DNA of 50,647 nt from Candidatus Pacearchaeota archaeon CG_4_10_14_0_2_um_filter_35_33. Lineage in GTDB: Archaea; Nanobdellota; Nanobdellia; Pacearchaeales; GW2011-AR1. The notes below the pieces were generated by a model. It was given only the letters and a program-made list of their open reading frames with translations, made no database searches and was not told where the DNA came from. Numbering within the stretch: position 1 is the stretch's first letter; the number at the start of each line of letters is the position of its first letter. The DNA lies in NCBI GenBank assembly GCA_002792635.1, contig PFOR01000024.1, positions 1 to 50,647 of the forward strand. The letters run 5' to 3'. Made by a program: the position numbers and the translations under genes. Shown here one piece after another: positions 21,707-30,670 of this stretch.

Positions 21707-24274
21707 TTATCTCCAGACTCTTACCTGAACTTCAGTTTGCCATTCAAATGGGATTCCAATTAATTCGTTTGCCGCAATTTTTAGGCTTTGTTCTGTGAAT
21801 CTGACATCTATTTTATTATCATTATTTAGGTCTAATTGTCTCAACAAATTTCGTACTGCAATTTGGTATGCATCATTTTCATTTTGTACCTGTCCCCCTC
21901 CCATATGGGCAGTGTCATAAAAGCATTCATTACTTCCTGAATAACTGTCCGGAATGTTTTCTCCTTCTAATGGATTTCCACTTTCGAATTCTACTGTCCA
22001 CAAGCATCCTTCTGCCTTTGTTAGGATGGATGAATAGGCCGTTACGTTTCTGGATATTGTGTAAATTATTTTGTTATAAATAGAACCCTCGCTCGTGTTC
22101 ACAGGGCTCGAGCCTGTTGTCAAGTATACAGGGTTAGATATCTCTCCAGATATTACTTTTTCTTTTGGAAGGATTAATGCATAAGGGTCTCCGAGAATTA
22201 TATAATCATTTCCATATGAAGTTATATTGAATATATTCTCATTATTTAGGTAGAGTTCTTTTGTCCATCTCGCTCCAGAATATGAAATTGCTTGGGCTTC
22301 TATAAGAGTTGAATTTAATGGAATTTCGAATGTTCCACTATATGAGTCATCAAATTGTTTTTCAGTTGAAATTAATAACCCGTATTCCTGATTGGGAATG
22401 GTGTAATTAAATTCAATATAAGAATCAGGGTAGAGTCTTGTGTAAACTTCAGGAGAGGATTGGGCCGTTTGTTCTCTATAATTTGCTATGATGTTGTCTA
22501 TGATTTTTTGGTATAGTTCTACTAGTTCAGATATGTCTGAATAATAATACTGGCCGTCTGCACAATCTGCTATTGCCATTAGCGTTAATTCATCTACTTC
22601 GCTTCCATACCCAATTGTGTATATATTATCTACTACTCCTGCATTGTATAAATCACATGCAGCTTTTACAGAGTCATCTCCTGCATCTCCAAAGATTCCA
22701 TCACCATTTAAGTCATCGCTAGTTAATCCACACCCCAAATTTGAGAATCCTGCACTTTGCACTATTCCCACTTTTTTTGCATCAGGGTCTGAATTCTGGA
22801 TGAATTCATCACCCATAGATAAGATGCCGTTACACATCTTATGTCCTCCACTTGTGTATGTGGAATCCCAGTTGGTCACTCCTTTTTGTGAATCATATAA
22901 AAGGTAGTCTTTGTCTTTTGTTAGAGGGAGTTTATTTGCGGTTGCTACAGATGAATGGAAACCATAGATGCTGACATTTGTATTATCATATTTTAGAATT
23001 TCTTCTATTAAGAGAGTGTTTGAGTCTCTTGACATGTTTAATGGAAGCAACCAGGCCCCAGGAGGATTACAGCCCTCGCATTGTCCTTTGTTGCTTTGGC
23101 ATCCGCCTAGTTGGTCACATTGCATATTTGTTGATTTATCTGTTAATGATACTATATCCAAACTTACATTTACAACATAAGTTCCGTTTTCTAAACCGAG
23201 TCTTATAGGGATTGTTTTATTGCTTAGCTCATCTAGATTTCCTAATATATTTCCTATTTGGGTAGGCGATAAATAAATTGTTTCCTCGTCGTTTGTTGTG
23301 TCGTTATATACAGTGACATTTCCAATAGTCATTATCGTGTTTATTTGGGAGCTATTCATATGTAATTTTACAGAGATTTCTTCTAGAGTGTTTGGAACAT
23401 AGAATCCATCGTATAGATTTATTAAACCTTCAATTCCAGGGAAATTGTATCTTATTGGAGTGGCGTACTCTATTTCAGCATCATAAGTTACCTTAACGAA
23501 TCCTCCTGCGATGAAGAGGTTGGTACCTATTATTTCTATGGTGTTTTCTCCGGATGTGAATGTAGACGTGTCTAACTGGTATGTTTTAGGAGTGAATTTG
23601 TCGATTGCTCCTTGCCAGGGGCTGTTGGGTTGTTCAACACCGTTTACTTTTACTGTAAATGTGTCGCTAATTACCCCTTCGATTTTTGCAGAAGTTATTG
23701 AGCCGTTATATTCTACTATTCTTGAAATATTTCCATCTCCAACATATCCTCCGAAGTAGTAATATTTGTCTCTTAGACTACTGGTTAAAAATGCTCTGGC
23801 AGAATATCCTGTTACATTTCCTCCTGCTTGAACTCCACTTATTATTTGTCTCGCAGTGTCTATGTATGTGGCATCGTTTAAGTCGGAGTAAGTTGAGTTG
23901 GTAGACCATAATAATGTTGTTCCATACCATAGCCCAACATTTTCTGTGGTTTCTATATCTATTAAGACAGTTTTGGCTAGTTCGGCTGCTTGAGATTCGT
24001 TTGATGCATATATTATTCCTATTGTTTCCAGGACTGATTTTTGATAGTCTGTTATTCCTGCTGCGACTACTATCGGCTCTACGGCAGGATTTCCAGTTAT
24101 AGCTTCCTGAATGGTTAATGTTGAGAGTGTTGCTAAGAGGTCTTCGTGTATTTGTGATTGTTGCCCTCTAGATTGGCTTATAGGATATGCGACTATTATT
24201 ATCATGAAAATTATTGCTAATGCAACTAATGCATCTATGCTGAAAAATATTCCCCTTTTTTTTAGTCTTCCCAT
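21707..24274 (-). CDS. Large pilin-like protein with von Willebrand A-like region
   Basis: 855 residues. The start KKRGIFFSIDALVALAIIFM is a pilin-type helix after a basic leader. Residues about 110-400 hold beta-rich sequence with many N-x-S/T sequons. A central segment (about 400-600) resembles a vWA domain with an inserted EF-hand-like loop (DLNGDGIFGDAGDD) and ends VDNIYTIGYGSEVDELTLMA, ADCADGQYYYSDISEL, which are typical vWA last strands. Two Cys pairs (CDQLGGC, CEGC) precede it. A vWA at the tip of a pilus usually binds ligands. Its start overlaps the preceding gene by 13 nt, so co-translation is likely. Confidence 0.7.
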   Translation of the reverse strand: MGRLKKRGIFFSIDALVALAIIFMIIIVAYPISQSRGQQSQIHEDLLATLSTLTIQEAITGNPAVEPIVVAAGITDYQKSVLETIGIIYASNESQAAELAKTVLIDIETTENVGLWYGTTLLWSTNSTYSDLNDATYIDTARQIISGVQAGGNVTGYSARAFLTSSLRDKYYYFGGYVGDGNISRIVEYNGSITSAKIEGVISDTFTVKVNGVEQPNSPWQGAIDKFTPKTYQLDTSTFTSGENTIEIIGTNLFIAGGFVKVTYDAEIEYATPIRYNFPGIEGLINLYDGFYVPNTLEEISVKLHMNSSQINTIMTIGNVTVYNDTTNDEETIYLSPTQIGNILGNLDELSNKTIPIRLGLENGTYVVNVSLDIVSLTDKSTNMQCDQLGGCQSNKGQCEGCNPPGAWLLPLNMSRDSNTLLIEEILKYDNTNVSIYGFHSSVATANKLPLTKDKDYLLYDSQKGVTNWDSTYTSGGHKMCNGILSMGDEFIQNSDPDAKKVGIVQSAGFSNLGCGLTSDDLNGDGIFGDAGDDSVKAACDLYNAGVVDNIYTIGYGSEVDELTLMAIADCADGQYYYSDISELVELYQKIIDNIIANYREQTAQSSPEVYTRLYPDSYIEFNYTIPNQEYGLLISTEKQFDDSYSGTFEIPLNSTLIEAQAISYSGARWTKELYLNNENIFNITSYGNDYIILGDPYALILPKEKVISGEISNPVYLTTGSSPVNTSEGSIYNKIIYTISRNVTAYSSILTKAEGCLWTVEFESGNPLEGENIPDSYSGSNECFYDTAHMGGGQVQNENDAYQIAVRNLLRQLDLNNDNKIDVRFTEQSLKIAANELIGIPFEWQTEVQVRVWR

Positions 24275-24735
24275 ATGTGTATATTAAGCACGGTAGATTT
24301 ATTTTTATATGCTACTATTCGGCTTACCTTAATTATGCTTTGAGTTTCTGCAGACCTAAGTCCTATAAATTGTATTTCGTTTTCATCGATTATAATTGGC
24401 TCTGAGAAGTTGATGAAATAGTCATACCTTGTATTAAACAGATATTTTGTATTGGTGTAATCTAGTTGGTTGAACATTTCTAGCTTTGTTTGGTTTATTT
24501 CTTCATTGGAAAGTATTCCTATTTTGACTACGTTTGTTGTATTCCATCCAGGAGGATAACCTTCTGAAAGGAGATCATTTGCTATTCTATTTCCCTGATA
24601 AAATAAGGCGTTTAGATTTTCCTGAGTTTCGGTAGGGTAGTTTAATGAATACAGGAAGAAGATTATTATTCCTGTTATGAATATCACTGAAGCAACCATT
24701 AAATCGAAGCCCCATGCTTGACCTCTTTTTTTCAT
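24262..24735 (-). CDS. Minor pilin-like protein
   Basis: 157 residues. MKKRGQAWGFDLMVASVIFI is a pilin-type start (basic leader, R-G-Q, hydrophobic helix of about 20 residues). The remaining 120 residues form a small beta domain with sequons (NTT, NQT, NFS, NKS). Overlap of 13 nt with the next gene and position directly downstream of the KaiC-like ATPase support a role in the same filament system. Confidence 0.7.
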   Translation of the reverse strand: MKKRGQAWGFDLMVASVIFITGIIIFFLYSLNYPTETQENLNALFYQGNRIANDLLSEGYPPGWNTTNVVKIGILSNEEINQTKLEMFNQLDYTNTKYLFNTRYDYFINFSEPIIIDENEIQFIGLRSAETQSIIKVSRIVAYKNKSTVLNIHIWED

Positions 24736-24772
24736 GTTTGTATTAAAAAATTAAGGTATATAATAGTGTTGT

Positions 24773-25675
24773 TTATCCTAATGGAGGGTTAGATTTTGGA
24801 CTGGTTGATATTTTTATTCCCTTTCCTTTTAGAATTTGAAAATGATAAATTTTTCTAGAATGGTCTGTGCCTTTCATTTTATAAATTTCTATGTATCTGT
24901 CCCTTTTTCCCCTATACCGAGGGTAGTAAAATAAGATGATGGAATCTGATTCGAATTCCATAGCAATTGAAGTTGATTGTTTTTCTTTTCCTGGACTTCC
25001 CTCATAGGTTAATAGAGTTGTACAGTTCCATTTACTAAGCATCGAGAATAATTCTAGTGCTGCTTCTCTTCTTTCTAATTCGTCATCGAATAGAAGTGCG
25101 AAAGAGGTTATGCTGTCAATAACTATTCGGCTTATTTTTTTCTTTATAATTAAACTTTCAATTGCTCCTCCTCCTTCTTCAAGCATTGTTTTAACTTTGC
25201 TAGGAGTGTATTCCAAGAATGTAAAGAGGTCTTTTTTTTCATATTCTTTTAGGTTCCATCCAAATGTTTGTGCAATTGTGTAGAATTCATCCTTTTGTCC
25301 TTCGAATGTTACATATAGGCATTTTTCTCCACTCATCATTCCCCCCACTAAAAATTGGGTGGCAAATACGGTTTTCCCACACCCCGAGCCTCCAACTATC
25401 ATGTTTGTTGAATTTTTCTCAAATCCTCCTTCGGTTAATCTGTCAAAATTAGGGATGTTTGAAGGGACTCTTATTATTCCTTTTACTTTTTTTAGAGTCT
25501 TCTTTTGGAATTTTTTGTGAGTTCTGGATACTTTTTCCTGGGTTTTTTTCGTGGTTCTTTTAGAAGCCTTTCTTTTAGGCTTTTTATGAGCAGTCTTTTT
25601 CATAGACTTTCGAACGACTTTTCTCACAGATTTCTTTGTTTTTCTAGAGGTTTTTCTTTTAGGTTTCTTTTTCAT
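24773..25675 (-). CDS. KaiC/ArlH-like RecA-fold ATPase with basic N-terminal tail
   Basis: 300 residues. Residues 1-65 are almost only Lys, Arg, Thr and Ser (for example RKTKKSVRKVVRKSMKK). The RecA-fold domain follows: Walker A GGSGCGKT (about 95-102), FEGQKDEFYTIAQTFGW, and Walker B region ISRIVIDSITSFALLF. In archaella ArlH is a KaiC-like ATPase that partners the motor ATPase ArlI and platform ArlJ; the same trio is present here. The gene has its own TATA-like TTTAAATATA. The basic tail is not part of known ArlH proteins and could bind nucleic acid or acidic membrane lipids. Confidence 0.8.
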   Translation of the reverse strand: MKKKPKRKTSRKTKKSVRKVVRKSMKKTAHKKPKRKASKRTTKKTQEKVSRTHKKFQKKTLKKVKGIIRVPSNIPNFDRLTEGGFEKNSTNMIVGGSGCGKTVFATQFLVGGMMSGEKCLYVTFEGQKDEFYTIAQTFGWNLKEYEKKDLFTFLEYTPSKVKTMLEEGGGAIESLIIKKKISRIVIDSITSFALLFDDELERREAALELFSMLSKWNCTTLLTYEGSPGKEKQSTSIAMEFESDSIILFYYPRYRGKRDRYIEIYKMKGTDHSRKIYHFQILKGKGIKISTSPKSNPPLG

Positions 25676-25710
25676 TTTTGTTTAAGTTATTTCTTATATT
25701 TAAAAGTTCT

Positions 25711-26649
25711 CTAAGCAAGGAAGTCTATGAAATATCTTCCGAGTAGGTTTTTGACTAAAAGGAAAATTATCAGGCTACTTGCGACTAATGGGAGGATATA
25801 CTTCAGTCCTTCTCTTTCTTCTCCCTTACTTACGAGTCCTAGAACCAATGCGGCTAAGATATCTGTCACTGTCATAAATATCAATGCGAAGTAAAATATG
25901 AATGTGGATGAGACACTTACCTTTGTTAAGGTGAAAGGCACATTTAGGTTTGCGTTCACTTCAGGAACGTTTGCAAGAAGACTGGTTAAGACCTCTACTA
26001 ATACAGTGGAGAGTCCAAAAAGTAGTGGGGCGCCGAATGCTACTGCGATGAATATGAAAATTACATACATTAAGACGTTAGATGCGGCCCTTTTTTCTAC
26101 AAACTCTTTTTCTCTTAGGTTTGCAGATGTTTTTTCTAGGAGCACTGCGAGATTTCCTCCAGAACGGATACCGGATGTTACTAATTTTACAGTTTTTGTT
26201 ATTTTATCTGATTTTATCCTTTCTGCCATGTTGTTTAATGCGACAGTTATCTCTTTTCCTGTGATTATGTCTTTTCCCAGGATGGTTATTTCAGAATCCA
26301 AGGGGGCAAATTCTTTTCTGGAGCTCATTATCATTGCCCGGTCTATAGTCATTCCAGCCCTTAAATTGGAAGCCATTAGCTGAATGAAGTCTGGAAACGC
26401 CTTTTCCATCTTTTTTATTTTGTTTACTTCTTTCAGTTTTGCTCTTATTATCGTATAAAGGTAACTTACAATTAGAAAGGCAAAAAATGAGATTATGAAA
26501 CCTGTAAAACTCCAGTAAATCAGACCGATTGTTGCGGAAATTAGGATGGCTATTATAGGTGGGAGAATTATTGGAAGTCTTTTTGGCTTTTCTCCTTTTC
26601 TCCTTTTTCTGAACTTTAATTTTGTAAGGTATTTCTTTAAGTTTATCAT
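25711..26649 (-). CDS. Type II/IV pilus platform protein, GspF/TadC-like
   Basis: 312 residues. Basic N-terminus (LKFRKRRKGEKPKRL), two N-terminal helices, a cytoplasmic GspF domain (ADLRAGMT-like ASNLRAGMTIDRAMIMSSRK and IRSGGNLAVLLEKTSANLRE), and three to four C-terminal helices (VLMYVIFIFIAVAFGAPLLF). Forms the inner-membrane platform that couples the ATPase to pilin assembly. It starts 1 nt after the stop of a second GspF gene, giving a Tad-like two-gene platform. Confidence 0.85.
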   Translation of the reverse strand: MINLKKYLTKLKFRKRRKGEKPKRLPIILPPIIAILISATIGLIYWSFTGFIISFFAFLIVSYLYTIIRAKLKEVNKIKKMEKAFPDFIQLMASNLRAGMTIDRAMIMSSRKEFAPLDSEITILGKDIITGKEITVALNNMAERIKSDKITKTVKLVTSGIRSGGNLAVLLEKTSANLREKEFVEKRAASNVLMYVIFIFIAVAFGAPLLFGLSTVLVEVLTSLLANVPEVNANLNVPFTLTKVSVSSTFIFYFALIFMTVTDILAALVLGLVSKGEEREGLKYILPLVASSLIIFLLVKNLLGRYFIDFLA

Positions 26650-26650
26650 T

Positions 26651-27544
26651 TTATAGTAGGCTAGGTCTTGTGGACCTTATTGTTCCTAGGAACATTATTT
26701 GGATTATCACCACAAAAACGAATAGGGCTATGAAGAACATTATAGTCATGAAAGTTGGAAGGTTAATCATAGAGGAAATTATTGTTAGGAAAGTTATTGC
26801 AAGAGCAGGGATTATTACGGAAGTAAGCATGTAAAACATTATTAAGGGATTTAGTTTGTTACCGTAGTTCTGAATTTGTATGAGTTGCTCGTCTGTTAAT
26901 GTCTGAATCGATTCGTTAATAACAATAGATATGTCACTTCCAGCCCTCATTCCGTTGCTTATTTGCCATAGTGTTCTCCTGAAAAATAGAGAGCTGTTTC
27001 TTTCACCCATTTCTTCAATTACATCCATTTGAGGTATTCCGGCATTAATTCTTCTTACTGCTTTTTTGAATTCCAGGCTGAGGAACCCATAATCAGAAGC
27101 TGAAATGTTAACCATGATACTAAACAATGGGATTCCGGAAGAAAGCTGTACTAACATATCTTCAAGAGCAGGGATTAAGTTTCTTTCTATATTTCTCTGT
27201 TTTCTTGAAGAGAATATTTTTGGATAAATTGATTGGCTGAAGAAAATAAACCCTCCAAAAAGTATTGCAAGGGGTAATGCAAGAAGAAATGACCTAGACA
27301 AGCCAATTAGAAAGAAGATAGTGCTTGAAATCACATATATTCTGATGAACCAAAAGATAGCGTTTCTTAAACAAATCCCTAAGTATTCCTCTCTGGTCAT
27401 GTCGGTGTCAGATTCATCCAGATATTTTTGTATTTTTGATTTTATCTTATGTTTGAATATTTTTTGAAAGAATTTGGACTTTTTTCTATTTCTGTCTAAG
27501 CTACCTATGGTAAAGGGTATTTTGAAATGAGGGGAGTTTTTCAT
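26651..27544 (-). CDS. Type II/IV pilus platform protein, GspF/TadB-like
   Basis: 297 residues from the ATG at 27544; a TTG at 27553 would overlap the ATPase stop by 8 nt and is less likely. The protein has a basic N-terminal segment, a hydrophobic pair (IFFLIGLSRSFLLALPLAIL), the GspF signature LVQLSSGIPLFSIMVNIS and NGMRAGSDISIVINES, and C-terminal helices VIIPALAITFLTII and FIALFVFVVIIQIMFLG. Acts with the 25711 protein as the platform. Together with the ATPase upstream it forms the secretion motor operon. Confidence 0.85.
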   Translation of the reverse strand: MKNSPHFKIPFTIGSLDRNRKKSKFFQKIFKHKIKSKIQKYLDESDTDMTREEYLGICLRNAIFWFIRIYVISSTIFFLIGLSRSFLLALPLAILFGGFIFFSQSIYPKIFSSRKQRNIERNLIPALEDMLVQLSSGIPLFSIMVNISASDYGFLSLEFKKAVRRINAGIPQMDVIEEMGERNSSLFFRRTLWQISNGMRAGSDISIVINESIQTLTDEQLIQIQNYGNKLNPLIMFYMLTSVIIPALAITFLTIISSMINLPTFMTIMFFIALFVFVVIIQIMFLGTIRSTRPSLL

Positions 27545-27545
27545 C

Positions 27546-29414
27546 TTATGCAAGAATAGCTTTCTTGTTATTCTTGTTTATGTATTTAATTAGCGTTTCT
27601 CTGTTTTTATAATAGAGATTCATGACTTTTCCGAAATCTTGAATGCTTCTTATGTGATTCTTTGCAAGATACTGCAATATCTTTTTCTTTTCATCCAAAT
27701 TTCTTTTTATTTCTGCATTTGACATTCCAGTATGTCTGCTTAAATCCTCGTAGAATCTTGCGCTTTCACTGTGCTTCACGATTCTGTCCTCTTCTGGAGA
27801 CCATCTGTAAATTATATTAGATTTGGCTCTGTCTTTTTCTGCCTCAAATTCGGCGAGTTGCAGAACTTTTCTTATTCCTTTTCTTCTGTCTCGGTACATA
27901 ACCACGTTTAAGTTTACAGATCTTAGTAGATTATGAGGCACACTTATAGGAGGATTTGTTAATCGCGAGATTGTTTCTGTTGCAGAGTCTGCGTGTACTG
28001 TTGCGTAAACAGAGTGACCGGTATGCATAGCTTCGAATAAAACCATCGCCTCTTCGTGTTTTCTCATCTCTCCCAAGATTATCCTGTCAGGTCTCATTCT
28101 TAATGAGTTGATTAATAAGTGAAGCATGCTGACTTCTCCTTTTCCTTCGGGATTTGGAGTTCTTGTTACTAATGGAGACCAATATAGGAATTCTGGCAAC
28201 ATTAGCTCACGAGTGTCTTCAATACTTAGAATTCTCTGGTTTGGAGGGATAAATGGAAGACAGGCATTTAGGAATGATGTTTTACCCGATGCAGTTCCGC
28301 CAGATATAAGGACGTTCATTTCATACTCTATGGCTATCCATAGAAGTGCAGACATATCAAAGTCGCAAGTTTTGTTAGTTATCATATCAATTATTGTGAA
28401 TGGGTCTCTTGCGAATTTTCTGATTGTGATTGTATTCCCTTTTGTGTTAACAGGATATAGAACTGCGTTAACTCTGTCTCCAGTTATTAAATGTGCGTCT
28501 AACAAAGGGTTTAGGATATTTATTTGTCTTCCAACTCTTCTTGCAATTATGTTTGCATAGTTGATGATGTCTTCTTCTTTTGGAATTATGATATTTGTGT
28601 TTAACCACCCATATTTTTTACTGTATACCCTGATTGGTTCTTTTGACGAGACTATAACTATTTCTTCAAGTGTCGGATCTCCGATTAGGAACTCTATATT
28701 TCCTAATCCAACCATGTCCAGGATTAATTTTCCTATCAAGAAGTTTTCTGTATTGGGTGCAATTCTTGGAAGCTTTTCTTTAAGGAGTCTTCTTGCATCA
28801 TCTGCGAATCTTTTCTTTATTACCTTGTATGCATTTGGGTCTGTTAATTCTTTCATACTAATTGTTGTCGCAGTAATAAGTTCCTCCCTTAAATCATTTA
28901 GAAGCGCTGTTGTTGCAATATCGATTTCAGGAATAAATAAGTTATATTGTGTTCCTAGTGCAGACTTTCTTATCTGTACCTGAGAGGTTGCATTGTCTAT
29001 TGTTATCTTATATTTTTCTATTAGCTTTGAATTTTTAAGTGTTTTTTTAGGCATTCTTGCAATGTCATTAAATCTCACCTCGGGAATTGTGTTTTCTTTC
29101 TTTTCCTTGGAATCTTTAGGGGTTTCTTTTATTTTTATTTCCTCTTTAACTTTTTCCGGTTTTACTTCAATCTTTTCTTTCTTTGGCTTTTCTTTCTTAA
29201 TTTTTTCATGGAATTTTTGCTTTGGAATACTGGGGAATTTCTTTTTTCTTTTTATTTCTGGTTTGTTAATTTTTGGTTTTGGAGAAGTGTGGTCAATGTT
29301 TTTTACAGGAGGAAGTTTACTTTTTGTATTACCTTTATTGAAAAAACTTTTTTCAGCAATCATCTCCTGCGCTGTTTTTGTTCTACCTTTAGAGTTTTTT
29401 GATTTTTTTGCCAT
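27546..29414 (-). CDS. Secretion/pilus motor ATPase (GspE/TadA/ArlI family) with Lys-rich N-terminus
   Basis: 622 residues. Residues 1-125 are Lys/Pro/Glu-rich and disordered (KKEKIEVKPEKVKEEIKIKE). The N-domain follows with the archaeal pattern IPEIDIATTALLNDLREEL and FLIGDPTLEEIVIVS. The C-domain has Walker A ISGGTASGKTSFL (Lys about 378), the Asp box, RILSIEDTRELMLPE, the His box region HTGHSVYATVHADSATE, and Walker B RPDRIILGEMRKHEE. Hexameric ATPase driving pilin polymerisation. The N-terminal extension is unusually long and charged. Confidence 0.93.
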   Translation of the reverse strand: MAKKSKNSKGRTKTAQEMIAEKSFFNKGNTKSKLPPVKNIDHTSPKPKINKPEIKRKKKFPSIPKQKFHEKIKKEKPKKEKIEVKPEKVKEEIKIKETPKDSKEKKENTIPEVRFNDIARMPKKTLKNSKLIEKYKITIDNATSQVQIRKSALGTQYNLFIPEIDIATTALLNDLREELITATTISMKELTDPNAYKVIKKRFADDARRLLKEKLPRIAPNTENFLIGKLILDMVGLGNIEFLIGDPTLEEIVIVSSKEPIRVYSKKYGWLNTNIIIPKEEDIINYANIIARRVGRQINILNPLLDAHLITGDRVNAVLYPVNTKGNTITIRKFARDPFTIIDMITNKTCDFDMSALLWIAIEYEMNVLISGGTASGKTSFLNACLPFIPPNQRILSIEDTRELMLPEFLYWSPLVTRTPNPEGKGEVSMLHLLINSLRMRPDRIILGEMRKHEEAMVLFEAMHTGHSVYATVHADSATETISRLTNPPISVPHNLLRSVNLNVVMYRDRRKGIRKVLQLAEFEAEKDRAKSNIIYRWSPEEDRIVKHSESARFYEDLSRHTGMSNAEIKRNLDEKKKILQYLAKNHIRSIQDFGKVMNLYYKNRETLIKYINKNNKKAILA

Positions 29415-29431
29415 TTTTCTCTTTTTTTATT

Positions 29432-30178
29432 TTATTTTTTCTTCTTCCTTGTTTTCTTTTTTGAACTTTTTTTGGTTGGTTTGTGTTTTCTTCTTTTTTT
29501 CAATGTTATTTTTTTATGCTTTGTCATTTTTGTAGGCTTCTTGGATTTCTTTTCCATTTTTTTTGCATCTTCTTTTTCTTTCCTGCCTTTTTCTTTCGCG
29601 TCTTTTTTCTTTATTCCAGGTTCTTCTTCATTTGTACCTGCAAGAGATAATTTCGCACTTCCGACTAAGGGGTATTTTATTATGGCTAGGTTGTTATCTT
29701 CTAGTATGTTAGACCATCCAAATGCTGTCGAGTTACTAACTCCAAATGTTTCTGCAATTGTAGATATTCTGATTGTTTTCTTTTCGTTTAATAATCTTAG
29801 AAGCACATCAATGTCTGTTTCCAGGCCTTTCTTTTTGTATTTTATTGTTGCGATTTTTTTAATGGATTCCTTGCCTTTCGTGTCTTTTGTAAGGCTTACC
29901 CTTCCTTTTATCAAAACATATAATATTAGCAAAATCACTATTAGCCATTCGCCTAAAACCACATATTTTGATATGTTCTCGGATCTTTGAAAAGATTGTA
30001 TGCTTTCTATTGGATTAACGACATCCCCTGTTACAGCTCTCCCTGAAATTCCTGTTTCACCTAGATAAGGTATTCCCGTTCCGAAATATATGAAGTGTAC
30101 TGTTAAATGGATTACTAGGATAACTACAAGAACTATTAGAATTATTTCCGCCTTACCTTTTTCTCCTCTTTTTTCCAT
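29432..30178 (-). CDS. Membrane protein with winged-helix domain and Lys-rich C-terminal tail
   Basis: 248 residues from ATG 30178. An N-terminal transmembrane helix (AEIILIVLVVILVIHLTVHF), an outside loop, a second helix (VVLGEWLIVILLILYVLI), then a cytoplasmic winged-helix-like domain (IDVLLRLLNEKKTIRISTIAE, FGVSNSTAFGWSNILEDNNL) and a C-terminal tail of about 65 residues dominated by Lys (KKITLKKRRKHKPTKKSSK). First gene of the minus-strand pilus operon, 17 nt before the ATPase. The layout suggests a membrane-tethered DNA-binding sensor or a DNA-contact element of the machine; neither is proven. Confidence 0.7.
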   Translation of the reverse strand: MEKRGEKGKAEIILIVLVVILVIHLTVHFIYFGTGIPYLGETGISGRAVTGDVVNPIESIQSFQRSENISKYVVLGEWLIVILLILYVLIKGRVSLTKDTKGKESIKKIATIKYKKKGLETDIDVLLRLLNEKKTIRISTIAETFGVSNSTAFGWSNILEDNNLAIIKYPLVGSAKLSLAGTNEEEPGIKKKDAKEKGRKEKEDAKKMEKKSKKPTKMTKHKKITLKKRRKHKPTKKSSKKKTRKKKK

Positions 30179-30244
30179 TTGCAATTATTTAAATAGGGTG
30201 TCTCTTTTTATATAGAGATAACATTTTATAAACCTTTCAGGAAG
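30179..30244. promoter_or_regulatory. Divergent promoter region of the pilus locus
   Basis: This 66-bp gap separates the minus-strand pilus operon from the plus-strand pilin operon. TTTTTATATAG near 30206-30214 has its centre about 35 bp before the plus-strand ATG at 30245 and about 32 bp before the minus-strand ATG at 30178; TTATTTAAATA (30186-30194) and TTTTATAAA (30224-30232) are further AT boxes. A single intergenic control region probably sets both operons. Confidence 0.45.
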
Positions 30245-30670
30245 ATGAAAAGAGGACAGATAAGCGTTGAATACTTGATTGTCGTAGGATTTGTGATTTT
30301 TTTAGTCTTAAGCGTGTTGGGAGTTGCTTTTTATTATTCTTCGGCTCTTAGGGATAGCATCAAGTTTTACCAACTTAAAGGGTATGCTAACAAGGCGATT
30401 AGTAGTGCTGAGAGTGTTTTCTTTGCAGGAGAACCCTCAAAGTCTACATTTACGGCTTATTTGCCTGATGGAGTTTCTCAGGTATATGCTTATGAGGAGA
30501 ATGATGATTACAGCCTTGTTTTTGTTATTAGTTCTTCAGGAGGAGACAATGTTATCTCTTATCCTAGCGATGTTAGACTGATGACAGAGGGTTTGACTAT
30601 TACTCAAGGAGTTAAGAGGATAGAGGCCATCGCTTATCCTGATTATGCACTTCTTAGGGAGGCAAATTGA
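30245..30670 (+). CDS. Class III signal peptide pilin
   Basis: 141 residues. MKRGQISVEYLIVVGFVIF is a canonical class III leader: basic start, G-Q processing site, then xxSxEYLI hydrophobic helix. The rest is a small beta domain (SVFFAGEPSKSTFTAYLPDG, VFVISSSGGDNVISYPSDV). It overlaps the next pilin start by 4 nt (TTGA) and heads a three-gene operon. Probable minor or alternative pilin of the filament. Confidence 0.82.
   Translation: MKRGQISVEYLIVVGFVIFLVLSVLGVAFYYSSALRDSIKFYQLKGYANKAISSAESVFFAGEPSKSTFTAYLPDGVSQVYAYEENDDYSLVFVISSSGGDNVISYPSDVRLMTEGLTITQGVKRIEAIAYPDYALLREAN

Noticed and set aside
28126-29535. Long plus-strand ORFs opposite the motor ATPase
   Set aside because: Phe/Ser/Leu-rich antisense of the Lys-rich coding sequence; the minus-strand gene has all catalytic motifs.
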